Positions 50,388 through 59,955 are shown, counted from the stretch's first letter. The stretch: DNA of 64,000 nt from Poronia punctata (GCA_022579005.1 MU401639.1:1-64000), one strand, 5' to 3'. Notes: a model not told the origin generated them from the letters alone. Numbers and translations: made by a program.

Positions 50388-50435
<48 letters not shown>

Positions 50436-51133
50436 GGGGGGGGGGGGGTGGGNNNNNNNNNNCAATCTGCCGCCATTTTAAAAGTTCCGTTTTGGGTAAT
50501 TCTTGGTCTTCTGGGCCAACTACTTTCACTTCTATTTTGTCAGTAACCCCCCCCCCCCCCCCCCCCTCTTTTATACAACCGCGGGTGTCGGCAAACATCA
50601 GTCAGCTGACATGCGCACGATAGATCGGGTCTTATGGGACGCAGACGTTGGACCTGCCCTTGGCATCAGCGTCAATACTCGTCATCATCATCAACGGTGT
50701 CGGGCTTCCCTTTCGTATACTCACGCCGATCGTGGCTGACCGAATAGGCAATCTCAATGTCATCGTACCGGTCACAGTGCTATGGGTCATCGTAGCTTTT
50801 AGTTGGCTGGCGGTGCGAGACATCCCGGCTTACTATGCCTTCACAGTCGTCTACGGTATCGTATCCGCCAGTTTTCAGTGTCTATTCCCTTCCACCGTGT
50901 CGAGGATCTCGCCGCGGCTCGACACGATCGGTACAAGGCTCGGCATGGCCTTTGGTATCAACGCCGTCGCCTCTCTAACCGGACCCCCAATAGGCGGTGC
51001 CATTCAGAGGGCGGACAATGGGAGCTTCCAGGCGCCCCAGATATGGGCGGCAGTAGCGACGTTGGTTTCCTGTTTGGTTCTTATAGCTGTGAGACTGCAG
51101 CTTGGTGGCCTGAATCTGAGGACCAAGTGTTGA
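49144..51133 (+). CDS. MFS monocarboxylate-type transporter, interrupted by an assembly gap
   Basis: Proposed exons 49144-49443, 49594-49621, 49682-50121, 50190-50381 and 50645-51133 keep one frame and give 482 residues. The N-terminus is polar; PPPPDGGLKAWTQV leads into membrane segment 1, a signature of fungal MCT/MCH-type carriers. The junction of exons 2-3 gives VLFATWGYANSFGAYQAYYT, and exon 3 contains LLTQGVLSGLGAGIYFTPAV and YFDKKRGLAIGLATTGNSVGG. Exon 4 ends in FFVFWANYFTFYY. A homopolymer and ten Ns follow, in the presumed last intron. The final exon resumes with LDLPLASASILVIIINGVGLP. A few residues may be missing at that junction. Substrates of this group are usually organic acids, steroids or riboflavin; none can be assigned. 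Confidence 0.8.
50340..50567. other. Assembly gap with duplicated flank and G/C homopolymers
   Basis: Ten Ns lie at 50453-50462. Left of them a G-rich run (50389-50452, with one A and one T) follows exon text ending ATGTCAGTC. Right of them the same text returns with many mismatches (shared core CTTCTGGGCCAACTACTTT) and ends in TGTCAGTAA and C21 (50547-50567). This looks like the same locus entered twice because of low-quality reads at a homopolymer. Confidence 0.8.
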
Positions 51134-51322
51134 CATGAGCGGAAGTTTTGGTTAATGTATAATGAATAGAGAATAGAAGTAGGCGTGCTTACATAGTATT
51201 GATATATACAGTGGTTGACCATTTTATTTTATTATTTTACCTTTTCTCTGTATCTTTCTTTCCGGAACAGTATTTCGACATGATTGACTAGTACCCGTAT
51301 ACTGGCCCGCTTTATGGAAGTT

Positions 51323-51427
51323 GTTGGGTTGGATAGGTGTATTATGGTATGTTGAAGTCTTGGAGGGATACAGTGCCCTGACTGTAAAGGACCCTCTAAT
51401 ATAGTCTAATCCGTACCTTCCCCTACA
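51323..51427 (+). repeat. Left copy of a 105-bp direct repeat
   Basis: It matches 54796-54901 over its whole length, ending in the shared CCGTACCTTCCCCTACA. Many differences are G-to-A or C-to-T in this copy (GGATAGG here against GGGTAGG), suggesting mutation after duplication. Confidence 0.85.
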
Positions 51428-51634
51428 CACGGCTAAACCTCCCTCGCCTTACGTTACTGACGAGGCAAAACTAACACACAAAAACTACTTAAAATACTTT
51501 TAAAATTATTATAATAACCTTATTTTTAATGTCCTTTTAACTGCTTTAAACATAACTACTCTATAAAGTTTCCTTTACTTTCTTAGGTTTCTTTTTATTT
51601 TAGCTAAAAATACGTTAACAAGTAAAAGTTACTA
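51428..51634. repeat. AT-rich left flank of the repeat nest
   Basis: Between the left direct repeat and the transposon the sequence becomes AT-rich and lacks open frames. It may belong to the outer repeat into which the DNA transposon inserted. Confidence 0.5.
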
Positions 51635-51781
51635 GGGGGCCTACCCTTTGTGGTCCTCTTTGCTACGCAAAAGGGGCAACATTAATATTAATTACTTTAA
51701 AAATTATTGTTTAGTTAACTATAGGCTCTATACTTAATTTATATAGGAAAACTACTAAAATGTAAGCAAAATTACTATTTT
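51635..51781 (+). repeat. Left terminal inverted repeat
   Basis: Starts GGGGGCCTACCC and is complementary to 54244-54390 with scattered transition-type differences. Confidence 0.85.
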
Positions 51782-54243
51782 TAACGCGTTAATATAATTT
51801 ACTTAAAGCTATTTTAACTTTGTTTTTTATAGCAAAATAACGCTAGTAAATATAATTAGCTCTTTAAAAGTAAATAAAGTAGTAAAGTAGATTTTAAACT
51901 AAAAAAACTGCTTTTATTATAAGTTACTTATTATAAGCTATTTTAAGCACTTTTATATAAAAGCTTTTTTAACTTATAATGTTGCAAAATGCTTTAAAAT
52001 TTTTTAAAGCAGCATTTTTAGTGCTTTAAAGCACATAAAAAGCAGTAATATTAATAGTTTGCTTAAAAAGCCTTATAATAAGCTTATTATGTTAACTAAA
52101 GCTAAAAATAAAGCGTTAACTTTATATATATACTTTATTGCTTATAAAGGCTTGCTACTTATAAAAAGTATAATAAATATAGCTATAACTAAACTTTAAG
52201 CGCATTATTTACTTTTTATAAGTTTTATTTTTAGCTAAACTTTTTGCTATATTTTTACTTTATATTTTAAATTGTACTGCTAAAAAATAAAAGCTATTAA
52301 TACTAAACGCTTTACTTTATAATAAAAAATTAAGTTAATTAAAGCGTTTTATAACCTATACGTTAAAATAGTTAAAAAATATAACATTTTTATAAATAAT
52401 AACTAAAATATAAACAAAATAAGCATATAAATTAGCTATATTAGCAATAATATTAAAATTATTACTATTACTATACTTAAAAACTTTAAAATGCTTAAAA
52501 TAAGTAATTATAGTAATAAAAAAAGTGCTACTTATATTAAGTATAGTTTAGCTATAAGCAAGGCTATTTTGCTATATATAATTTTTAAAGTATTTTTTTT
52601 AATAGTATAAGCTAAGTTAAAAATAAAGTTAAAAATGCAATTTATACGCTTTAAAAATAGCTTTACTACTTAAAAAATATAAGTTAACTAGCTAAAGTAC
52701 TTTAATAAGCATTTTTTTAAACAATTTTTTACTTTTAGCTATAAAGCTATAAATTTTAAGTTAAAGCAGCAATTTACTTTTTAAAAGTAGTTTAGTATTA
52801 ATAAGTATAGCATAACTTTTATAAAAAATAAAAGCAACTTTGCTATTAAAAGTAGCATATAAAAGTACTTAAAAAAGCATAAAATTTAGCAAATATTAAC
52901 TTTAAATAACTTTTTTAGCTATATTAGCGTTAAAGTAAGTAAATACTGCTTGCAATATTATATTATTTTTTTATTTTTACTTTTTTATTTAACTTATTTT
53001 TTTTAGCCTTTAAATTTTAACGTATTTAAAGCTATAAAAGCTAAATACTAATATACTTTTAAAAACTACTTTTATAAAAGTAAACCTATTTATACTTATA
53101 TTAATTTTATTGCAGCTTTTAACAATATATACTATTTTAGCTTTACTACTAAAAACTTAATAAAAAGCTTTAAAATAGTAAAATTTTAGCTTTATAAGCT
53201 TTTTTTTATTATTAACGTTTTAAAATAAAAGTTAGCTAACTAAAGCACTTTAAAGGTATTATTATTGCTACTATTTAGTAACATATTTATATAAGCAAAA
53301 TTTAATGCAGCTTACTTATATAAAAAGTATATAAATATGCTAAACTTGCTTTTTTTATTACTTTTGCAAAAAGCTTTTTAATTAGTATATAAAACGCTTA
53401 ACTAAGCTATTATGCTAAAATAAATAAATAACTAATATATTAAGTTAACTATTATTTAAAAAAATACTATAGCAAATAAGACTTAAAAGCGGTTTTATAA
53501 GCTTTAAAAGTAGCGTTTTAATAGCGTTAGTGCTAGTAAGCTAAAGAATTAAGTAGCTATAAAAAAGGCTAAAAAAAATAAAAGGCTATAGCTAAGCAAA
53601 TAAAAGCATTTAAAGCTACTAAAAAAAAGTAGGAAAAAAAACTAAAAAAAAAGTAGTAGCATAATAAAAAAAGCTATTATTATTTTTATAACTAGTTAAA
53701 AAACGTAAAAAAAAAGAATAACTATATTTTTTGCAGCAAAAAGCATTTTTTTTAAGCTAGTAAAGAAAATAAATAGCTTTTTTTATTTATAGTAAATATA
53801 AACCCTATACCTTTTTTTAAATAGATTTATTATATTAATAAGCTTTTTTTATATAACTAAAAAGGCTTTAACTTTAAAAAAGCTATTATAAGTAATAATA
53901 AGTATATACTTATTAAGCTAAATAAACTATAAAGCCCTTTAAAGCTTAATAACAACGCTATAAAATTAAACAATTTTTTTAAAATAAACTTTAATAATAA
54001 CTTTAATAATAAAAAAAGCAATAGCAAAGTAAAACTACTTTTAAGCCCTTTTTTTTTAAAGGCTTTAACCTTATAAAGGCTATATAATAATATAAAAGCT
54101 TTTTAGGCCTAAAACGCTGTAAATAACCTAATTATACTAAAATAGGGCTAAAAACGCTAAAAACACTATAAAAACCATTTTTTTAACTTACTAACTACTT
54201 TATATATTACTATTAATTATAATACAATTATAGTAGCTTATTA

Positions 54244-54390
54244 AAAGTAATAATTTTGCTTGCGTTTTAGTAGTTTTTTTATATAAATTAGGTATAAAGC
54301 CTATAATTAACTAAACAATAATTTTTAAAGTAATTAATATTAATGTTGCCCTCTTTGCATAGCAAAGAGGACTATAAAGGGTAGGCCCCT
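54244..54390 (-). repeat. Right terminal inverted repeat
   Basis: Its reverse complement starts AGGGGCCTACCC; the outer base is A against G in the left copy, a transition. Confidence 0.85.
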
Positions 54391-54747
54391 TAGTAAAGGA
54401 AAGTTTTATGCTAAAATTCTTTAAAAATAATTAACGTAAACTTTGTTTTTAACATTGTTTATAATAAATTTAAAAAATAATAGAGGTAGTGTGTGCATGT
54501 AAGTATTTCTTTTTTTTTTCTCTTTACTTAAGCCGTTAGCGAGAAAGTATAGTTAGCGTAAGTAAGTATAGGTTAGAATGTATTAACAACGCTTAACTTC
54601 TAATCTAAATGTATAAATATGTTTATATTATAGCCAAAATAACAGCAAAAGCAAAGGCGGCGGCAAGGTATACACGCTTAAAATAACTTTTAGAATTACA
54701 TCTTAAAATTAAATAATTAACCTTAATATTTTAATGTGTGTAATGTA
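54391..54747. repeat. AT-rich right flank of the repeat nest
   Basis: Moderately AT-rich DNA without open frames between the transposon end and the tRNA relic. It contains a short GC-richer island (GCAAAGGCGGCGGCAAGG) near 54650. Confidence 0.5.
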
Positions 54748-54789
54748 CCGCGATAGGAAACCGCGCAGGTTCGAATCCTGCAGCTCTTA
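54748..54789 (+). pseudogene. 3' half of a tRNA (type II variable arm, probably Leu or Ser)
   Basis: A perfect T arm is present: stem GCAGG (54765-54769), loop TTCGAAT, stem CCTGC (54777-54781). It is followed by a seven-base acceptor strand AGCTCTT and a discriminator A. Upstream, CGCG-ATAGGAAAC-CGCG could be the long variable arm of a Leu or Ser tRNA. No matching 5' half (AAGAGCT with a D arm) is found upstream, so it is a broken gene or a tRNA-derived element. Confidence 0.55.
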
Positions 54790-54795
54790 CTATAT

Positions 54796-54901
54796 GTTAG
54801 GTTGGGTAGGTGTATTGTGGTATGTTAAGGTGTTGGAGCAAATACAGTATCCCACTGTAACAGACCCTCTATTATAGCCAGATCCGTACCTTCCCCTACA
54901 A
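54796..54901 (+). repeat. Right copy of the 105-bp direct repeat
   Basis: It matches 51323-51427 and lies directly downstream of the tRNA 3' half. It keeps more G and C than the left copy. Confidence 0.85.
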
Positions 54902-54991
54902 AGTCTCTTATAACAAAAAGAAGAAAAAACCCCTTTATTTTCTTTTTCTTTTTTCTTTTCCCCGCGTTCCTCCGGAATCAGTTATATAGCA

Positions 54992-55429
54992 ATGCGGCAT
55001 GTACACCGCACGCCAAGTCATTTTACCTTTACCAGTGACACATGGCGTCAGCAGACGAACTTCATCCAAGACAAAAATCATGCACAGCCCAACCTTCACT
55101 ACGAGTACGAGGGGAAAGCCAAGAGGGTGATTTGCCAAGACTGCGGAAGCAACGTCGACCGGCCTGGCCCCAATGTTACACGGCATATATATATATATAC
55201 TTTTTTTCAGCTTGTGGGGAAACGCAAGCTACTCGGAAGTGGAACTGTATATTCAATCTCTTTTATATTCTGCCTCTTGGTTTTGCGGAAAAAGAGGGGG
55301 AGGTGGAAAGGTGGCTTTCCTAGATTGACGAATTGGAACGTGGATTGGTTGGGTGACATCCCCGTCGGTCGTAATTGCCATTCTTTTTTAACTAACATGT
55401 TTGTGTTTCCCCCCGCGATGATGGTATAA
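54992..55429 (+). pseudogene. Possible zinc-motif relic frame, uncertain
   Basis: A 145-codon ATG-started frame contains YEYEGKAKRVICQDCGSNV, whose CxxCGS with a preceding hydrophobic strand recalls the C-terminal zinc site of the CENP-V/GFA (formaldehyde-activating-like) family. The expected N-terminal cysteine pairs are absent, and after about residue 85 the translation becomes hydrophobic and basic without family character, perhaps because a GTTACA-to-TTTTCAG intron at about 55175-55210 is read through. It lies 230 bases upstream of an alcohol-oxidase-like gene. It may be chance. Confidence 0.22.
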
Positions 55430-55552
55430 CCGGCTACGGACTTGGCCGAGGGGAAGCTGGAGGGGAATCAATAGTTTTTACCTGAATACTATTATAGAAA
55501 CATTAGCTAAATAATCGAGACATTGTGTTGTTGTTGTTTTTTCTTTATTCTT

Positions 55553-55560
55553 TATAAATA
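55553..55560 (+). promoter_or_regulatory. Candidate TATA box of the GMC oxidoreductase gene
   Basis: TATAAATA lies about 100 bases upstream of the ATG at 55659. Confidence 0.4.
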
Positions 55561-55658
55561 CCTAGGGCTTGATATACCTATTATATGTCCACCGTCTCAT
55601 TGTGTCAAGCAAGGTGATATCAACAACAAGCAGCCATACTATACTTGAGTAGGTAATC

Positions 55659-57807
55659 ATGGGATTGTATAATAAACTTCCGGAAGATATCGTCGAGGTC
55701 GACATTATTATCGCAGGAGGTATGTTTACCTATAATACATCGATCACCAATTACACATTTTACTAACGAAGAAAATAATCAGGCGGAACGGCAGGATGCG
55801 TCATCGCAGGCCGACTTGCAGAGGCAGCAGACCCAAGCCTATCCATCTTGGTCATCGAAGGAGGAATGGACAATTTCCAGAACCCTGCCGTGGTGACGCC
55901 GGCCATGTTCCCGGTCAACATCATGCCGGATTCGAAGACTGCTTTGTTCTACAAGGCCGTCAAGTCGGACCAACTCTCGGGGCGAGAGGTCATTGTGCCG
56001 TGTGGTGGTATTCTCGGCGGAGGGTCTTCGATAAATTTCATGATGTGAGTTTGTTTATTTGTGTCATATCCTAGACTAGTTCATTGCTAAATCAAAGGGG
56101 GGGAGGGGGAAAGGTATACCCGAGCACAGCGCGATGACTTTGACTCGTGGGAGACCCCTGGATGGTCTACGGACGAGCTATTTCCGTTTATCAAAAAGGT
56201 GTGGAAAGGTCAAGTTCTTATATCTCTCCCAACTTATCTACGTACCTTATAGGTTCTTCACATCGGAAACACCATACATACAGATGAGCTCACAAAAGCC
56301 TAACCTTAACACATCAAAACAGCTAGAAACCTACCACGGCCCGCGCGACGACAAACATCACGGCTCCAGCGGCCCAGTCAACGTATCAGACGGGACAATG
56401 CGTCTTCCACACATAGAAGAAGACTTCATCCAGGCCTCCTCATCCGTCGGCTATTCCGAGAAAGCCGATCTCCAAACCCTCGAACACAATAACGGCGTCG
56501 CCCGTTCCATGCGGTACATATCGCCCGAGGGCACACGATCCGACGCAGCACACATGTATCTGCATCCGCGTCTACGCGACGGGAAGCATCCAAACCTACA
56601 TGTACTCGTCGAGTCGCAGGTAGTGCGCATTCTATTCGACGAGGATAAACGCGCCGTGGGGGTCGAATACCAGCCGAATCCACGATTCCAGCCCTCTACT
56701 ACCACCACCAGCAAGAAATTCCAGATCCGTGCGCGAAAACTAGTAGTTTTAACATGTGGTGCCTGCGGCACACCCCTTGTCCTCGAACGCTCGGGCATAG
56801 GCCGGGAAGACGTGCTCTCGAAAGCAAACATACCCATCATCGAAAATCTACCCGGCGTAGGAAACGATTACGAGGATCATCATCTAATCCTCTGGCCATA
56901 CCTTTGTTCACTCGCGCCGCACGAGACCATGGACGAGCTATTCTCCGGCCGGCTTTCTTGGGAAGAAGCGATGAAGAATAAAGATCCGAGACTCGGTTGG
57001 AACTCCCTAGATATCATGGGCAAGATCCGGCCGACGGAGAAGGATATAGCTGGTTTCGATCCTCATCTCAGGGCTGCGTGGGAGAAGGATTATAAAGATA
57101 AGCCGAATAGGCCTTTGGTGCTTATAGCGTTGTTGAATGCGTAAGCCCCCCCCCCCCCCCTTTTTATTATTATTATGAAGAAGGCAAACAAATATTCAAC
57201 TGATGACCAAAGATATTACGGAGCTCCTGGTACCGTCGAACCAGGCCAATACTTGACCATGGGGACATATACAGCATACCCCTATTCACGAGGCCACATC
57301 CACATCACCGGCCGCGAGGTCGGAGACCCTATAGATTTCAACGCCGGATACTTTAGCGATGCCGGGGACGTGGATGTCAAGATACAGATGTGGGCGTACA
57401 AGAAGTCGCGCGAGATCATGCGACGCATGAGCCGTTATCGAGGCGAAGTCGCCGTCGGGCATCCGCCTTTCCCGTCCGCGTCCGAGGCTGCACTCCTCCT
57501 ACTCGACGGGAAAGCCACGGACGGCCCCGACATCGAGTACACGGCCGAAGACGACGAGATCCTGGAGAAATACCTCCGCTTGAACATCAACACGACGTGG
57601 CACTCCATCGGCACGGCCAAGATGGCGCCCCGCGAGAAGTTAGGCGTGGTAGATGGGAATCTCAACGTCTACGGCGTCAAGGGGTTGAAGGTGGCTGACT
57701 TGAGCATCCCGCCGAAGAATGTGGCTGCTAACACGAATAATACCGCTTTGGTCGTTGGTGAAAAGGCTGCGGATATCATCATGCGGGAATTGGGGATTAT
57801 CGCGTGA
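55659..57807 (+). CDS. GMC oxidoreductase, alcohol oxidase-like
   Basis: A flavoprotein oxidising an alcohol to an aldehyde with release of hydrogen peroxide, if it behaves as its relatives do. Five exons (55659-55719, 55783-56044, 56114-56198, 56323-57140, 57213-57807) join in frame to 606 residues. The FAD-binding motif IIIAGGGTAGCVIAGRLAE spans the first junction. ILGGGSSINFMMYTRAQRDD is the GMC signature region, and LETYHGPRDD follows. The C-terminal half has GQYLTMGTYTAYPYSRGHIH, the active-site segment NTTWHSIGTAKM and AANTNNTALVVGEKAADII. These match fungal alcohol oxidases more than glucose oxidases. No signal peptide is present, and the C-terminus (ELGIIA) is not a standard peroxisomal SKL. 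One intron begins GTAAG followed by C15; another ends in a purine-rich tract. Confidence 0.9.
57146..57160 (+). repeat. C15 homopolymer directly after a 5' splice site
   Basis: The intron 57141-57212 of the GMC gene begins GTAAG and continues with 15 C, then T5. It is on the sense strand. Confidence 0.9.
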
Positions 57808-58117
57808 GAACAAAACGGGAAGGGGGTAAGATGAGAAAAGAGTTTTTGGTTCGAAGGAGGGAGAAGAAATTAAGAGTAGATAGGGGCGGTATACCGTCCG
57901 CATACGTAACCGCTAGCTGATCTGAGTATTGTTTCTTCTCTTGCTTCAATCTTTCGCCTTTTGCACTAGGTACCTACCCTACCTACAGGTCCAGGAAAAA
58001 CAAGAGAAGGAATACTCACTCAAGTGGGTAATGGATCCTCGGAGGAGGCAGACCTAAAAAAGAAGAAGCCTGGTCTACATTGACAACATATAAGAGAACC
58101 AAGGAACCAAAAAAGTC
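57808..58117. other. Intergenic spacer
   Basis: This is the 3' region of the GMC gene running into the first tRNA-Phe terminator. Nothing else was recognised. Confidence 0.5.
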
Positions 58118-58122
58118 AAAAA
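58118..58122 (-). terminator. Pol III terminator of the first tRNA-Phe
   Basis: T5 on the minus strand, three bases after the tRNA 3' end. Confidence 0.75.
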
Positions 58123-58125
58123 GAT

Positions 58126-58182
58126 GCGGTGAGTGCGGATCGAACGCACGACCTTCAGATATCATTAAGAATGAAGTTGTGA

Positions 58183-58214
<32 letters not shown>

Positions 58215-58219
58215 CCCGC
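58126..58219 (-). tRNA. tRNA-Phe(GAA) with a 22-nt intron
   Basis: On the minus strand it reads GCGGGGATAGCTCAGTTGGG, with D arm, anticodon stem and loop GACTGAA, and T arm GTGCG-TTCGATC-CGCAC, ending CACCGC. The 72-nt mature exon sequence is interrupted one base 3' of the anticodon (after GAAG) by 22 nt. The intron contains AACTTCA, which can pair with the anticodon loop TGAAG, as in yeast pre-tRNA-Phe. The position and the pairing are standard. It is head-to-head with the second copy. Confidence 0.95.
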
Positions 58220-58421
58220 TTGTTGATGCAAGTTTAGTTGTTATGTGTGTTTCTATCATGGTGATCCGATGCCGCTTCCGATGATTAACCGATCGATCAG
58301 TAGCACCGATAACAGAGTGGACCCGGCGGGCCGCCATGACTCTTTCGAGCCCCGACATCGTGAGTATATCGCAGGAACACGGTACACCAATGCACGTTTA
58401 AATCAAACAAAATCATCAGTT

Positions 58422-58426
58422 GCGGG

Positions 58427-58458
<32 letters not shown>

Positions 58459-58521
58459 TCCTAACTTCATTCTATAAAACCATTTAATCTGAAGGTCGTG
58501 CGTTCGATCCGCACTCACCGC
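58422..58521 (+). tRNA. tRNA-Phe(GAA) with a 28-nt intron
   Basis: Exon sequence is the same as the first copy on the opposite strand, 202 bases away, with A box TAGCTCAGTTGG and B-box region GTTCGATCC. The intron after GAAG is 28 nt and also contains TAACTTCATTCT. Confidence 0.95.
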
Positions 58522-58532
58522 AATAAAACATC

Positions 58533-58537
58533 TTTTT
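58533..58537 (+). terminator. Pol III terminator of the second tRNA-Phe
   Basis: T5 about a dozen bases after the tRNA 3' end, in the context ATCTTTTTG shared with the other two copies. Confidence 0.7.
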
Positions 58538-59252
58538 GTGATAGTTATAGAGATAGACTAGGTTCGGTTGGCTGTCTTGTTTCATCCTCTCTTTTTTTTT
58601 TTACTTGTTGTAAACTAATGCCTTGAATTGCAGGGCAAGGGGTTTACTATCTGAGGTTCTGACTTATCAGTGTTTCTTTTAACTTGCTCGGAGGGCATGA
58701 TGGTCAGTCAGCCGGCGTTAAAACGGGCTGTTTCTATAACTTGACTGGACTGTTGTGTAAAAAAGGGCTGGACAAGTACCTACTCGTAGTTTTGTCATTA
58801 CTCCCGGTCGAGTCATCGCTTCTGATCCGAATGGGATTGCTGCGGCTTTACAAGTAAAAGGGACACATGAATCTAAAGCTAGGTAGCTTTGAAAACGGCC
58901 TATGATGTCTTCTAGTTCAAGGATTTTAACCTCGACTTATTCTATTTCTTGCACGGCAAAGCCCTATGCTTCTTTCTGCCTTGTATAAACGCGTCTTTAC
59001 CTAGACGCTGTTTCACCCTCTGCTACCTACGGGCCGGGGCACATCTCCTGATAAGCCTTGAAGTAAAGATCTCCGTCTACTAATCGTAGTAGTACCTACG
59101 TGTATGTGTAGGTTTCATTGCAAAAAAAAAATATGTACACGTCCGTACCCCTTTGTAAGGCAGCCGAAGTCTGCTTTTACAATGCTGCCGCCCTAGCAGA
59201 TAGATAGATAGGTCGTGAAAGCAAAAAGTAAGTTAACCGACCCGACAAGGTC
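58538..59252. other. Spacer between the second and third tRNA-Phe genes
   Basis: No open frame or repeat of note; a T11-type run near 58590 and an A9 run near 59122 are present. Confidence 0.5.
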
Positions 59253-59257
59253 AAAAA
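59253..59257 (-). terminator. Pol III terminator of the third tRNA-Phe
   Basis: T5 on the minus strand, three bases after the tRNA 3' end, identical in context to the first copy. Confidence 0.75.
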
Positions 59258-59260
59258 GAT

Positions 59261-59348
59261 GCGGTGAGTGCGGATCGAACGCACGACCTTCAGATAATCT
59301 AGAAGAAGATTGTATATAAATGAAGTTTTTTGTTTCAAATTTATTTGA

Positions 59349-59380
<32 letters not shown>

Positions 59381-59385
59381 CCCGC
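59261..59385 (-). tRNA. tRNA-Phe(GAA) with a 53-nt intron
   Basis: The mature part matches the other two copies. The intron, again after GAAG, is 53 nt, AT-rich, and long for a pre-tRNA-Phe. It keeps AACTTCATTT, which can pair with the anticodon region. Splicing by the tRNA endonuclease is expected to depend on the mature fold, so the copy is probably functional. Confidence 0.93.
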
Positions 59386-59955
59386 TTGATGAAGATATTA
59401 TTCGTCTAGTGATGCTCAAGTATCTGTTTGATGGGAAAGCTAAGAAAATAGTAGTGTGTGTGGTGTCCACTTAGGTACCTATTATGTACGCCCGCCCTAA
59501 GTTTTCGCCTAGGTAGGTAGGTAAATATCTAGTTACCTAAAGAGTAATAGTAGCCGATATCATAGGTAATCTTCAGAGATTTGGTTTCATGGCAAAAATG
59601 TGATGCGAAAATAAGCCTCGTAAAACACTACAACCAAGGGGCCCAAGGGGACTCGGAGACTGCGAGAGTGTGACATGTGATTTCCTCGGAATCTGGTGTA
59701 AAAGATACCGCCGCCACAGCGGTTCGGTCCCCACACTGCTATAATGCAGATGAATGTTATAGGAACCGATCTTGATTCCTGCCTAGGAACCTTGACGGTG
59801 GATTAGACTGGCAGGCAATCACTACGGCGTGATAAGGGTCCTTGGGGTGGCTTTCATGCTCTCAACTATCCCTCTGAAATGACAGTCATTAGCAAGTGCA
59901 TATGGCATCTTGAACTATGGGTAACGGTATTCTTAAAATTCCTAGGTATTATAAA
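59386..59955. other. Intergenic spacer
   Basis: Spacer between the third tRNA-Phe gene and the 3' end of the rhodopsin-fold gene. TAGGTA motifs cluster near 59510-59530; no gene seen. Confidence 0.5.

Larger units (their letters stand above)
51635..54390. mobile_element. Degenerate DNA transposon with long terminal inverted repeats (Tc1/mariner-like)
   Basis: The two ends are inverted copies of each other over about 145 bp (51635-51781 and 54244-54390), beginning GGGGCCTACCCTTT and continuing GGCAACATTAATATTAATTA. Each end is bordered by TA (51633-51634 and 54391-54392), the target duplication of the Tc1/mariner superfamily. A subterminal palindrome, best preserved at the right end (CCTCTTTGC and GCAAAGAGG), sits about 25 bases in. 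The 2.5 kb interior is extremely AT-rich with no frame of 60 codons on either strand, so any transposase is destroyed and cannot be identified. The length suits an autonomous pogo/Fot1-type element. The superfamily is inferred from TA and length only. Confidence 0.8.

Noticed and set aside
50389..50452. Real 60-base G-quadruplex element
   Set aside because: It directly abuts Ns and a mismatched copy of the same exon, so its length and even its strand are unreliable.
54760..54901. tRNA half read as a primer-binding site of an LTR retroelement with the 105-bp repeats as LTRs
   Set aside because: On the minus strand the complement of the tRNA end is not preceded by TGG, and the match extends through the T arm and variable arm, as in a gene relic rather than a short primer site.
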